From: Glandiceps talaboti
Taxonomy: Eukaryota; Hemichordata; Enteropneusta; Spengelidae
Reading direction: 5' to 3'
Length of the DNA: 64,000 bases
Assembly (NCBI RefSeq): GCF_964340395.1
Contig: NC_135558.1
Location: 12,201,001-12,265,000 of the forward strand
Below are positions 1-12,400 of the stretch, piece by piece. The notes beneath the pieces were generated by a model that had not been told where the DNA came from, made no database searches, and saw nothing but the letters and a program-made list of their open reading frames with translations. Numbering within the stretch: the first letter of the stretch is position 1; every line of letters starts with the position of its first letter. A program made the translations under genes and the position numbers.

Positions 1-671
1 CCCATAAAGTCTTTGTAGCAAGCCTCCTTTATTCAGGCTATTGGCAATGCGACTAGGAATCAAGATCCATATGGACAGAACCCACTGCACCATTGCACCT
101 GTAAAAGCCCCATTCGCAGTGTGGCTAGGAATCAGACAGGTACATTGACAAAAACCATTACACCACTCCTATCAATGACATAGCTAGGAATCAGGCAAAC
201 CAATTACAGAACCCATTGTACTTCTAGTAAGCCTGCCATGAGTGGGTATACAAGTACATAGGAATCAGAGCTATGGACAAAACCTATTGAAGGAACTTGT
301 AGTACGGTAAGCCCCCATTGGCAGTTTGACATCAGACACATGCACAGACAGAAATAAGCATAGACAAAAACCCATTTTACTTGTAGAAAGGCCTTGCCCC
401 AATCAGAGATGTAACTACATGAAGGCATGAGACAAACCCATGGACAGAACCCACCATACTTGTGTACATCTAGTAAGTCCTCATCCCATTGACAGCCAGT
501 GTACATGAACACAAACCCAAAGTCCCTATCCTCATTGTGGCTAGGAATAAATGAGACATTATCATATACAGGGACAGAAACCACTGGAATAAACCTCCCC
601 CACCCCCCACAGTCAACTTGAAAGGGTTATACATGTAGATATATGATAAAGACAGAGATACTCATCATTAC
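1..671. repeat. SMPD4 intron with a degenerate tandem repeat
   Basis: Positions about 1-560 hold a decayed tandem repeat with a unit of roughly 60-70 bp. Recurring words are 'ctaggaatcag', 'ggacagaaccca', 'cttgtagtaagcc' and 'ccattggcagt'. The open antisense frame across 204-584 follows from the repeat and resembles no protein I know. No exon is visible; the SMPD4 splice donor lies just to the right, at 671. Confidence 0.6.
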
Positions 672-3600
672 CTGCTATATGGTGACTGAGGAGAGTGGGT
701 TGGTGACGATAGATTACTCGCTCCACCTGATACAACACCACTATAATTGTCTAGAGGTAGGAAGTAATTCAGATAATCTTCTAGCACACATGGGTATATG
801 CAATCAATAGGATTTGCCCACAAATTCAGATTCTGTAAAAACACAAAAGATGTCAAATATGACACGATGGTAAACTAACCATCTAATGATGGTACAAGTG
901 TTAAATATGTCATCATGATGATATAGTTTCTATGAAATGCTAAATCTCTCATTAGATTCATACAATTCTGAAGAAAACGAAGTGTAAAATAATGCAGTAC
1001 ATGTGCAATAAAAAATATATTTTCTGGGAAAATACGAGACAATGGTAATCAAATCAGTGTGTAATCAAGGGCTGTAGTATATGGATTGAAACATTGTGTT
1101 CATTTCATATTTACCATTCCAAAATAATCATATTTCACTTTCTAATGTAGTACTAGACACTTGAACCATATTACAAGCATTATTAATGTTCATTGCAAAT
1201 TACTGTGATCAGAACATTGTATGTGGACAGTTACTGAAATCTTCTCCATATCACATCTATAATATTGTCTTACATATGCACTTAACCACTGCATACAGGA
1301 GGATGTAATCCGTAAGAAAAAAAGTTCATGCCATCTGTTTAATGCTACAAATGTGAACACTATTTGTTCAGTGTGTATTTGAGTAAGTTGCATTGTGATG
1401 TGTGCTACAGCCATGTGTATCTGTGAGCAAACTTATCGTCTTATGTCAGTTTGACAGTGTGATAAGGAGAAGATTACTCAGCACCATCAAAACTCAAAAA
1501 GTTTCATTTGTCCATCATTGATAAAACAGCCTTCTGATCACAGTACTTTCTAATTGACATTGACAATGGTTGTAGTACAGAATGAGTCACATAGTGCACG
1601 ATTAAAACTTACCTTGTTCTTTGGATAAACGATAAAATATGCAAAATGGAAAAGGTAGTACTCAAAGGCATCTTAGGTATTGTTACAGAAAATAATGGAA
1701 GATGGACTGAAATTTTCAAAAAAAATGGCAATGGTATTTTATTATCTTCCTTATCATCAGCTCATTTGTTGTTTACTTTACGTCTTTTAACCAAAAATAT
1801 CATCATCCTTAATAAGCCGTTTTCGTCTCGCGGCAGATCTCACGAGATTCCGTGTGAGCTTTTGCATCCATAGCAACCATGTGAGGGTGGTCAAGCTGAA
1901 AGTGTCAAATGCTTAGCAACACTATTGTTCTCAACATTATCACATATGGCCACGGTGAAAGCTTGACCACGATCACATGTTTGGCAACCATTGTTGCTAG
2001 GCATATTTGCATATCTCGCGAGATCTGCAAAGAGATGTAAAATCCCTTATTGCACAATACAGTCTAACTGACTTTAATATCTCAAGACACAATAGCTAAA
2101 TAGCAGACCACAGGGCTCAGTAGTTTTTTACTTTAACTGACTAACACAAACATGCATACAGTGTTACACAGTCACACACACACAATCACACACACATACA
2201 CACACTCCCCCCCCCCCCCACCACCACACACACACACAATCTTTAGTGTTTTTCAAAGGATACTGAGAGAAATGGCATTGGGTGGACGTCCTTGTGTTTG
2301 GTAGGAAAGTTTATTACTGTACAGAAGTGGAATGATGCCTTCTTGGAGAGAATGTCGACTTGGAATCTGAAGAGCAAAGAAAACAAAAGCTCACTTTTTT
2401 CCATGATTCATGAACAAGATTGATCACAATTTTCTACATGTTGCATAAAAAAAGAGTCAGGAATAATCATGAAAAGCAAAAGATATTCATATGCTCTTTT
2501 AATTTATTTTTAAACATTACAAAAAAACTTACAATTTACCATTTGCTTTTGAATTTGAGTTCAGGAAAAACAAGTCAAGGGTTATTAAGCCAGTATTTAT
2601 CTAAAACTACTCCATTTATGTTGCCATGGAGACAAAGAAAAAATATGCAGAGTTGTGTAATAATGAGCATCAATACTGTATACTAGTATCTAGATATTTC
2701 CACCACTAGAAAAATTTGCGATCTTGCAGTCTGCAGCTAGTCCTCAAACCTTTTTTTTTTATAATTACCAGACTAGTACAATGTGTTCAAGTACAAGAAG
2801 GCATTTTAGTCACTACTAATTTTTGTGTCTTTGTTTTCTAGTGAAATAAGTGAAAATAAGTCCTTAGCGAAAATTTCCCGGTTTACAGTATCTTACACTA
2901 TGTATTATTCACCATCAACATCTATATACAAGAATGACTGTTTATGGACTGGGTTCATAGCCCCTACACTACAAATAACAGAAATGGGGCCACCCTAAAA
3001 TAAATAAATTACAGAATTGTTGTGACAGTACTTACTGGTAAACACGAGACAAGGAATTCATATCTCATATAGCTATCAGACTGTAACTTGTGCACCATAT
3101 TCATCAATGCTCCTGTCGGTGATAAAAACATTCGTAGAGCCTGGAATTCAACAGGATGTGTCTGTCTGGTCACCGTCTTCAAACCCCATCCTGGAGAGTT
3201 GTTGAAGCCAAACAAACTCTCCAATAGTAGAGGAAAAATGGTGTGAAGCTCCTGTAAAATGAAAAAAAGGTCTATCTTGATGATGAAAGAAAAGCCATTT
3301 ATTAGCGGGAAGAGAGTGTTTGATAGATTTTTATTATACGTGTTCTATTGTTCAACAATATACACCATAACAACAAAATAAAGCATTTTCTGTAACCACA
3401 ATCATTTATAGCATCCATATCAAATACAACCCATAACACCAAAGTAACGCATTTTCTGTAACCACAACCATTTATAGCATCCATATCAAGTGTAAAGTAT
3501 ACTGTTTCATTTGCTAATAGTTGATTTTCCGGTTCCAAGATGCATTGCACGAAACGACGTTGCTTTATGTTGTTACATTTAGGCTTGTTTTGTCTTTATT

Positions 3601-4596
3601 ATGTTTGAAATAACATTTTCATCAGGAAATGATGGAAAGACACGTTAACCTCTTTGATTATGAGTGATTTTATAGAAAAAAGACTAAACGTCATCAATGG
3701 CAGAGGGACATTTTGCTGGTGAACGCAGGGTACCGTCAAGTAACAACCATCCCCCTGAGTAGCGCATGCAAACCCCTCAGAGAGTACACAATACATGGCA
3801 TTGTATGGAGAGACGCGCAATGCATCTTGGAACCGGCAACAGGTCTATTGACCACACTAGAAAGGCCACTTGTAAATAAACCAAATGAAACAGTATACTT
3901 TTACACTTGATATGAATGCTATAAACGAGTGTAGCACATACAATGTAGAGAAGTGCTACTTATTGCATAGCGATTACATGCCAGGCAGACTCACACCTTT
4001 GATTGCCAGTCAACTGGTCTCAAAACCAACTCGTCCCAAAGCAACTCGTCCAACTGTCAACTATGAAATTTACCTGCACACTATGTACCATTTGCATATT
4101 CAATAATTTATTAGATTGCTGCATAAATAATGCCAGGATTCCATTAAAAAATGTACTTTATGATGGCAGCATTTTAAAGTTATCAAGACAAGAATAGGCC
4201 GACAGTTTGCGTGTATGGTTTCATTGCTATTCGGTCCAGTGGTCTAGGACGTTTGGGTGCACATTTCTGGACATGAAATGTATGTTTTTTGATACTACCA
4301 TTTATTTAAAAAGACTATTATATACTTGGGGTATAGTTGATGGATGATTTTAAGGCTCTTAGATGGCACAAGATAACAGTAGGACGAGGGACGGTGTATC
4401 ATTCTCTCAAACCATTATTTCTACCACTACATTTCGAAATATGTGGGAGGCTCGTTAAGAATGTTGCTGTAAAACAGACCATGGTTTGCGACGATGTGGT
4501 GTATGGGATGAGTTGGTTGAGGATCAGTTGATTTTGGGACAAAGTAGTGGTTTACATTAGCATAATGAGCATCATCTTGGTCTGACCCCCTCCCAC

Positions 4597-4630
<34 letters not shown>

Positions 4631-4718
4631 AACACACACACATACACATTCATACACAGACACACACACACATACATACATACAGAGACAGACACACACA
4701 CATACATAGACACGCACA

Positions 4719-4757
<39 letters not shown>

Positions 4758-5324
4758 CTTTAATCGAAGTGCTTTTGAGTTTGGAAGTTTACAAAATAAA
4801 ATAGGTAAAAACTCACCCTAGTACTGCAGTCATTGATAATGTTTGTCATCTCATCGCATCTTTGTTTTAGTGCTTTGCTTATGGCTAACTGGAATCTCAT
4901 CTGAATGTTGAACAGTGAAAGAAATTTGAGAAACAAAACACCACACAGACAGCACAGTACAGTACAGAAAAGATAGGTCATACAACTTGCAAATATCAGG
5001 GGCCATAAATCACTTATGCTGACCCTAAACTGAAATACAAACTTTTCTTCTTCACTTTTTCCCGTCTTGATGCAAATTCTAGGTAAACTTTGATCTTGCA
5101 ACACATGAGTTCGGAGTCGAGTTGGAGTGTACATGACATTAGAAATCTGAAACGCGCCTCGCTCGCTCCGATAAACATTTATGCGTTTATCTGATGCCTC
5201 AGTATTATCCAGTCTTGGAAATCTATCTAACTCTCATCAATTTTTTGCGCAGCTGATCAACTTCAAACTATATTCAGTGTTTTCTTACCGAGCACGAGAG
5301 ACTTCCTGTCAAAGACCCCGCCAT
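672..5324 (-). CDS. SMPD4: SMPD4-like (neutral sphingomyelinase 3), N-terminal part, gene continues off the left edge
   Basis: Six coding exons on the minus strand: 5324-5289, 4900-4817, 3251-3036, 2366-2264, 1671-1613 and 832-672. All have GT-AG borders and consistent phases, giving about 219 codons. The start [12 protein letters not shown] was chosen because it opens an exon that joins in phase to the next one. Conserved blocks recalled from vertebrate SMPD4 include [40 protein letters not shown] and [10 protein letters not shown], followed by a Ser/Pro-rich stretch. The 59-nt exon was found because the flanking phases demanded a piece of length 2 mod 3. SMPD4 is an ER/nuclear-envelope protein reported to hydrolyse sphingomyelin and to associate with nuclear pores. 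Only about the first quarter is present; the C-terminal membrane anchor lies outside the window. The gene is divergent from the THAP gene. Confidence 0.88.
1061..1146. repeat. Interspersed repeat family E, copy 1 (diverged)
   Basis: A block running from 'gtaatcaagggctgtagt' through 'ggattgaaac' to 'ttaccattccaaaataa' resembles 13073-13165 and 26840-26935, which carry 'agtagatggatc' and 'taccgttccaaagtaac'. The copy lies in an SMPD4 intron. Class unknown. Confidence 0.45.
1822..2035. repeat. Imperfect fold-back element in an SMPD4 intron
   Basis: The left part ('gcggcagatctcacgagat', then 'agcaaccatgtgagggtgg' and 'tcaagct') recurs inverted on the right ('agcttgaccac', 'gcaaccattgttgctag', 'tctcgcgagatctgc'). 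It looks like a short non-autonomous element with inverted halves. No coding content was seen. Confidence 0.45.
2164..2240. repeat. (CA)n / poly-C microsatellite
   Basis: CA-rich simple sequence interrupted by a run of C, immediately downstream (minus sense) of the SMPD4 exon at 2264-2366. Confidence 0.85.
3346..3975. repeat. Fold-back repeat family B, copy 1, split by a second element
   Basis: Family B halves read 'atagcatccatatcaag' with 'agtatactgtttcat' on the left and 'gtatacttttacacttgat' on the right, as in the copies near 24355, 44905 and 62640. Here the centre, normally about 45 bp, is expanded by roughly 300 bp of an unrelated element with its own terminal inverted repeats. It lies in the SMPD4 intron between exons 2 and 3. 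Confidence 0.6.
3529..3836. mobile_element. 308-bp element with perfect 20-bp terminal inverted repeats, nested in family B
   Basis: The left end ccggttccaagatgcattgc (3529-3548) is the exact reverse complement of 3817-3836. The interior has no coding content that I recognise. Size, terminal inverted repeats and position inside another repeat fit a MITE-like non-autonomous DNA transposon. I could not define a target-site duplication with confidence. Confidence 0.55.
4598..4756. repeat. (CA)n microsatellite
   Basis: About 160 bp of CA dinucleotides with CATA and CAGA interruptions, in SMPD4 intron 2. Antisense VCVCVC frames here are artefacts. Confidence 0.95.
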
Positions 5325-5646
5325 TTTGAATGCACATATGTTCGTCAACTTAGAAGGTCAGCAGCACCCCTTAGGTTAGCTACAGTGAATTCAAAGTACA
5401 ATCTCTCTGTGTGTCAACTCCGGTGTCGATAGATGAGGTGACCCCCCCCCCCCCCACGTGCCCTATTCAGCTTATATGCTAATCACAAGTGCATCTTATT
5501 CGCATACACCGTCCGTATGTGTTGTTAGTACAGCTCCTCCACACGTACACAGTCTGTGTGATGGTGTGTGTTCCATGAACTGTTGAACACCGATCTTGCA
5601 CTTAATTAATTGAGTTCTGTAGTTTAGTATAGTTGTGTTTATCGCC
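5325..5646. promoter_or_regulatory. Shared head-to-head promoter region, SMPD4 / THAP gene
   Basis: Only about 320 bp separate the SMPD4 start (5324, minus) from the THAP start (5647, plus). No TATA box is evident. The SMPD4 start sits in CAAAATGGCGGGG (minus strand), which matches the known YY1 core AANATGGCGGC well. A short poly-C run lies at about 5442-5455. Bidirectional promoter activity is inferred from geometry only. Confidence 0.55.
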
Positions 5647-7665
5647 ATGGTACATTGCTACTTTCCTGGTTGTAAAGCAAACTCTAGACACAAAGATAAC
5701 GGTGTGACCTTCCATCGGTTTCCGAAAATTGAGCAAATAAGGAAGATTTGGTTTCAGAAGATCAACAAAGAATACAATTCATCGTATAACATTAGATTGT
5801 GTTCATGGCACTTTGATGATAGTTCGTTTGTTGCAGAGGTATGTATGTATGTTTATTTTATGCTATGTTTTTTAAAAAAATGATCAAACTGATTCTAAAT
5901 TCACAAAATGTTATTTTTGAAATATGAAAAAAAAACTCAATGCATAATAACAGGTGTCTAAAAATTGTAAAATCATGTGAGATCGATACGAATTATAAAC
6001 TTTACGGTTAGGGAGCCTTCAGTAATTATGGCGGGGGGGGGCGCACAAGACCCGGAATCAGTGTTTTGGACTCAAAGTCAAATGGATCCCTTCGCTTAGC
6101 ACCACATTGATAATCGTATAGGCATTGGCAGTTTCCCACTAATATCACCATCACAATCAATTTGTGTGAAAGTACTGCATTAATTGTTTCCTGTGTTATG
6201 ATGCACATTAGCATAGCTGAAGACCAGAACTTCCAGACTAGGTGGGCACACTATTGATATTGTTGGAACCGAGCTAGGTCAACATCTACACTCTAGCACA
6301 TTACCCTCAGTATCTTATCACATCCACTCTTTGGAACACACACACACACACACACACAAGCTTACATACATATAGTCTGCATGGTATGTCATCGTGCCAC
6401 ATTATCAGTTACCACTCACGTCTTTACTTAGCTCTGTAGGCCTGCAGTGCATGCTGTAGGTTAGCTCAAAAGATTATAATTGGCTCACCTTGAACTTGTG
6501 ATTAGAAGTTCAAACAGAATTCATTATGTAGATTTAAATCAGGCAGAATAGTTTCTACTTCTGGTGATAAGAAGGATAATTGTTGTTATTTGTTTGTACT
6601 TTATAAAATACCAGGCCGTGGCTGGAACCTTATGTTTACTAGTGACATAACGTTAGGTGGCTGGGATGTCAGCAGTGAAAGGCTGGCATCATGATCATTT
6701 TGACACCTTCACCATTTGTTTTCACAAAAATCATGCTTTTATCTCTATTGTGTCATAGGGTAAAATAGGTGATACACGGAGGAGACTTAGAGATGGCGCC
6801 ATTCCAACGTTAGGTTTACCTAGCAAAACATGGAAAGAAGGAGATATACAGGTGCAAGGATGTCAACAAGTAAGTTCCATGATGGTGTGTATACAGTGTA
6901 GATTTTTATTATGATTTAGATAATCTGATGTCTGTAGAATGACACATTTTTGGTGTGGTTCATTGTACTTCAAAGTGAAAGTCTGTACAACACCTTTTAT
7001 TTGCGTGAAACATTTACTTGTGACATAATTACTTAGAAAACATATGCTGCATTTAATATTAGTAAAAAATGGATTTCATAATCTGGTATCAAGATTGGTC
7101 ACCTCTGAAATGATGAATCATATTTTTTCTCCTACAGTATATTGCATCAAAACTGTACATTGATGCTAGTACACAAACGGATCCCAGCCAGTGCAGGTGT
7201 TTCTGTAGTAAGACTATGATTGACACCGGTACACAACACCCTGACGATTCCACAGTAAAGCTGGACCATTGTTATTCCCGCACAACTCCAATTTCTGACT
7301 GTCCTGTCGGCAAAAACCGGTGCTCTCGAAAGACTGCTACTGCTCAACTTGATGGCATATTCATAGATGCGACAAATGATGAAGACGAACTATTAATAGT
7401 AGATTATCCAGTGTATGATCTTTCCTTTATGGATACAATTGAAGAAAAATACAGTGGGGGCTCAGAATACCATCATCATCATCAAGGAGAATGCAGTGGG
7501 GGCTCAGAATACCATCATCATCATCAAGGAGAATGCAGTGGGGGCTCAGAATACCATCATCATCATCAAGAAGAAGAAAATCAAGGACAGCATTCTTTGA
7601 GGAATCAAAATCTTGATGCTGAACCAAATACATGTGCCTGTCAGTGTATGATTAAGTACTCCTGA
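5647..7665 (+). CDS. THAP domain-containing protein with tandem Cys/His-rich repeats
   Basis: Three exons, 5647-5838, 6759-6869 and 7138-7665, all joined in phase 0, give 275 residues. The start ATG has a strong Kozak context (gccATGG). Residues 1-64 form a C2CH zinc module (C4, C9, C52, H55: C-x4-C-x42-C-x2-H). The THAP signature residues P26, W35 and F56 are present, and exon 2 supplies an AVPTIF-like box (GAIPTL). THAP domains bind DNA, so a nuclear DNA-binding role is expected. Exon 3 has a Cys cluster (CRCFC) and then a 14-residue unit SGGSEYHHHHQGEC repeated 2.7 times from 7452. The acidic and low-complexity tail gives no family assignment. Many THAP proteins derive from P-element transposase; no transposase core was seen here. 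Confidence 0.85.
7452..7570 (+). repeat. In-frame 42-bp coding tandem repeat (2.7 copies)
   Basis: The unit begins agtgggggctcagaatacc, carries (cat)4 and ends ggagaatgc; it is 42 bp, so each copy adds exactly 14 residues (SGGSEYHHHHQGEC). Copies are nearly identical, which implies recent expansion or homogenisation. Confidence 0.9.
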
Positions 7666-7984
7666 AATGGTATCTGTTTCTAAGGGCCTCTCAGTTTGAG
7701 GTCTGTAGCACTGAAAAACTATTAGGGGCTTCACTTTGGACAGTTTGGTCTGTTCTAAGGCTTACTATTTAGTCCAACCTAAAGATTACTGTGTGAAGGC
7801 GCTCGGCTGGTCTAAACCCAACTTGGTTTAGTCCGGGCTGAAAAGGCTGACTAAGCCCAAACCACATGTGATAGAGGGACTGTGAGAGACCACTCTACAT
7901 GTTGCAGTGTGAAGCCTCTTATTGTGCTTGGTACTGGTGTAGCATTATAAGATTAGAAAGCTGACAATAGGTCTGTAAGCTGTT

Positions 7985-8105
7985 TATGGTAGACCCGTTT
8001 TGGATTAGGATTGAAACCTAGGTGTGACAAACCATTGTCTGACTGTGCTATAGAAAAAGTTGGTCCTGAAAAAAAGAATGATTCTATCTAATCTTTATGG
8101 CGCCA
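7985..8105. repeat. Interspersed repeat family D, copy 1
   Basis: The core 'ggattaggattgaaaccta' followed by 'ggtgtga', then 'ctatagaaaaagttgg' and 'gaatgattctat', recurs at 9803-9925, 42845-42960 and 54720-54880. Non-coding, class unknown. Confidence 0.5.
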
Positions 8106-8149
8106 CTGATATGATGTGAGAATGTGGGATTCAGACATTGGGCTTTAAA

Positions 8150-8585
8150 CATAAAAAGCTAGCCATAGCATACACAAGAAGAAACAGAAAAGTTTGGGTA
8201 ACTGAGATTATTGATGACCCTGAGCTCAGAGGTCACCTCGCGTACCCTTTTCCATAATACATCTAACCACAACATATGCAGGTGAAAACAGAGAAGTCTG
8301 GGTAACCTAGACAATTGATGACAGAACATAAACAGCTAGCCACAGCATACATGTATGCAGGAGAAAACACAGAAGTCTGGGTAACCTAGACTATTGGTGA
8401 CTGAACATAAACAGCGAGCCTCAGCATATGCTGGGGAAAACAGAGAAGTCTGGGTAACCAAGACTATTGGTGACTGAACATAAACAGCTGGCCACAGCAT
8501 ATGCTGGGGAAAACAGAGAAGTCTGGGTAACCAAGACTATTGGTGACAACATAAACAGATAGCCACAGCACATGTAGGAGAAAAA
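8150..8585. repeat. Tandem repeat, about 75-80 bp unit, about 5.5 copies
   Basis: Repeated words are 'agaagtctgggtaacc', 'gactattggtgactgaaca', 'taaacagctagccacagca' and 'gcaggagaaaacac'. The first copy is the most diverged and the later ones are nearly identical. Confidence 0.8.
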
Positions 8586-9440
8586 CACAACAATTAAATG
8601 CAGAGATTTGTATAAATGCTTTTATTTTCTTATTTTCATGTCACATGAACATAGCCAAAATGACTAAAAATATGTGTAATTAAATTGCCATTCAATCAAT
8701 TCTATGTAAAACAAAGTAAGTTTGGAAGAAATGTTTTACTGCCTGTGGAAAGCCAGCTTTCAGCTAACTAGGTTAAACATAATATAAAATTGTTATTGTT
8801 CAATGTAGTAGATAACATGAGACAGTGATAGCAGTGCCTTGGTTATGCAGATAAAATCACACTGTAATCAAGATAGGGTAAACATTGGAAGTTCCCAAAA
8901 TGTAAACTGGAAGATCACAAAGTCTAGAAAATTAAAAATAAATGACCGAGTTAAAACCTTCGTAAATTTACAAAAAAATGAGCGACAGCGGAAACGCAGA
9001 TTCAATGGCTTATAGCAGCATGTTGCAACAAAAGTTTTGATTTGTGTCTATCTTAGTTAGCTGCAAGTTTGCTTTGCATAAAAGTGTCGTACGATAAAAG
9101 AAAATGTTACTCTGCAATGTAATGTGCAAAGTACCATAACGTATCATGACACAGAGCTGTGCGTGACAAATATCACATTTTGGCGGGAACCCTGTTAAAA
9201 TGACTAGATAACTCAGCTACATTTTACCTGCTTACTGGCCTTTCTTTTTCTAATCCTCTGATAATATAATATCAAATACAAGAACTTGGGATTGAAACCT
9301 TGGCCTTTAATTAAGCAGTGTAAGTTGGGGAAATATAGGGAAATATTTATATATTTGTCTTTCTTTGAACGGAAAGAAAATAAATTGAAAATAAAACAAG
9401 TTGACAACTAAGATGTACAAAAACATGATATACATTTGCA

Positions 9441-12400
9441 TCATAGGATTCCCCAGCCTTCTTCAAATGCTGAACATATCTTAGCACACGTCAAAGCAGC
9501 TGATAAGGGATAGTTACTTATACTGACGTCCTCTTCTGTGTAATCAACAGAGACCTAAGAAAATAGAACAAACAACAAATTGGGTGTAAACAATTGAGTA
9601 AATGCAGACTCACATTAGTTCCTTGAGGAGGGATTGTGTGTGTGTGTGTGTGTAGGTAGGTAGGTATCATATGTACATTTTGTATGTATGTATGTATGTA
9701 TGTATGTATGTATGTATGCATGCATGTATGTGTCTATGTATGTGTGTATCAGTGTGGTTGATGAATACGGCCACTGCAGTACACATGGAGGTATATATAC
9801 ATTAAAAGGGCCTCTTTGGATTAGGATTCAAATCTAGGTGTGATAAAAGTAGGTTGTTTGGCAGAGATATAGCAAAGAGAAAGGTAAGAAGAAAGAATGA
9901 TCCCATATAATCCTAATGGCCAATTCATAATCAAGATTACTGGTAATCTTTAGAGAATTTATTGCTAAATAACTACATGATATATGATATACTTTTTGTT
10001 CCATATCTTTTGGTATATGAACAAAATATCTTTATTTTGGCAGGTCTCAGCTATTAAGTACATGTACATATTAACAAGAGGTGAGTATAGAATATTAGAA
10101 ACCAAGGTATGTACATATGAGTTACCTTTCCATGGGCCATGGCACCTATCACAATCACAATAGGACTAGCTGATGTAGGCACCAACTCCCTGGCATTCAC
10201 ACATCTTTCACTCTGAAAAGACGTACAGATTTTGGTACATCCAGCTGGTAAATGTTGATTGACAGGGTTCTTAATCACCTTCAATAACTTCTGTGGACCA
10301 TCTGCTGCATGGATACTTAATTTGTGTAGGAGTTGTACTGAAAAACAAGACCATGGATGTAAGAAAAAACAAAACAAGGGATGTAGCTAATTTTACAAGT
10401 AGCAGGTAAATTGGAAATGTAGGCAGTAATATCTGTGACGGGGGAGCCATGAATCTGTCCAACAATGGATATATAATATAGTATATTATTATATATGTAC
10501 CAGAGATTACTTGCACTGGTGCTTGCGCATACTAGTGGTATTTTCACTGCAATGCAATACTGAAAACATTATTGCATACCTGCATGCAAATGATATGCTA
10601 ATGAGGACACAATCATTTGCTACACACAAAATCATGTGATATTGTGTGGGATTTTAATGATTTTTATGGAAATTTGCCGTTTCAGATACACATATGTAAT
10701 AATAACAGAAACCCATGCCACATGATTCCAGTATGGGTACTCAAGGATATTTGCACTCATGCTTGCAGTGTTTTCTGCTGAACTTTCACTTGCTAAGCTT
10801 GTGAAAGTACAGGCATCAAGAACACTGCAAGCACTCGTGCAAATACCCTAAGTACACCACACTTTGCACTCACAGGGTTCTGTCATATTAGATTGAGTTT
10901 GAGTTTCAGATGAATGGGTTCTGATTACAAGCTTAGCTTGATATGCCCCACATCTGCCCAATAACAACCCAAACTGTGACGTGGTAGAAACAAAGATTTT
11001 TTAAACATACACTCCTGAAAAAGTAGCCACCTAAAAATCACAAAGTAGTTAGTTGTTTTTACCAGCTAAACCAGTCCTTATTTGATGCCTGAACATTATA
11101 ATACTGGAAAACATGTTCTAAGAATTTCAGTCAGTCATATCGTCATAGACATTATTATTATTAACTAATCACTATTGTTTTTGTATCAATATATGTCTGT
11201 TTGATAGTCAGATAAGAAGACTTTTCGGCACTTTAATAGCCACTTTTAATAGGGAACTTGCAATCCAGACTGAGCATGCTCAGACGCAAATGACTATGGG
11301 ATTATCTGTGGTTATCATAATACCTAACCTGGAGCTACCGATAAAATAAACCTCCCACAAAGGTCAGGGTGACTATGAATTGATTATTTGTCATTAAAAA
11401 CAATGTAACATTATTGTTTACAATACTATTTGATTAGAATTTATTATCACATTTCCCACCAAGCAACATTCAACATGGCGGGTTTGCAAGTTCCCTATTG
11501 TCCACCACTGATAAAACAATGTTCTGATCAGCAGCATTTCTACACATTTGCTTCTAGGGTTGTAGTAAGTACAAAAAACAAGATGTGATGCTACTGTAAC
11601 CAACTGTTGCATACAAGTCATGTGTTGATTGTCATGAGATAAGGGGACAGTCTGAAACATGTACATTGTGTAAAATATGACGAAGACTAACCCATTAGAC
11701 CACAAAACCTTGTAAAAGTTCTTGGTATCCTTGTCTGGGGACTAATTTGTATCAACACATTATTTTCTGTATGTACAAAAACTTGTAACAAGCCTGCTCT
11801 GTTTAGAGGACTGTCGAACAACATCAGTAGGCACTGTAAAACAAGCAGAATACATAATGAGATTTGTACAGTGGCATGTATATATTTGTAAGAAGGCAAT
11901 CAAACCTTGCACAAAGATCAGGTACATGTATGTTTATACACACCACCAACAAGCATGGTTTCTTACTAGTCTTGCTACGTCATGTATCATCTAAAATAGT
12001 CACACAGGTACATGTAGTGTGTTCAAAAGTGGCTAAGAAACTGACTGGCACCTAATGATCTTGTCAATGCGACCATTTTGAGCACCAGTTTTTATTTGTA
12101 TTTAATGTCTGAGGCATGGCTATTCAAAAACAGTTTGAAAATGGTGGTTACCTGAAGTGCAAATCTTTTATCATTGTAGCTTGCTACTGCATGCACTGTA
12201 TCAAAGAATGGGATAATTATCTAGCCTGATTTTGAAGTTTGGTGTCTGACTGATGAAGGGTGAACATGCCTTATTCAGGTTACCGAAATTCCAGCCATTT
12301 CACACGTAAGGGATACAAGAAGTCAGCTCAGATTTGGCAAAGTAAGGCAGCAAAATGGTAGCTGATCGATATTGTAATGCATAAAGCCATCAACAAAATG

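Larger units (their letters stand above)
7666..9440. other. Convergent intergenic region between THAP gene and EMG1
   Basis: No gene is recognised. It holds a family D repeat at about 7985-8105, a tandem repeat at about 8150-8585, and AT-rich sequence likely to include both 3' UTRs. On the minus strand, the complement of tttatt near 8617 would give an AATAAA usable by EMG1, but it lies about 820 bp past the stop. Confidence 0.5.

Noticed and set aside
204-584. A 126-residue minus-strand frame
   Set aside because: It runs through a degenerate tandem repeat in an SMPD4 intron, matches no protein I know, and is not flanked by convincing splice sites in phase with the neighbouring exon.
4427-4755. 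VCVCVC frames on the minus strand
   Set aside because: Translations of a CA microsatellite.
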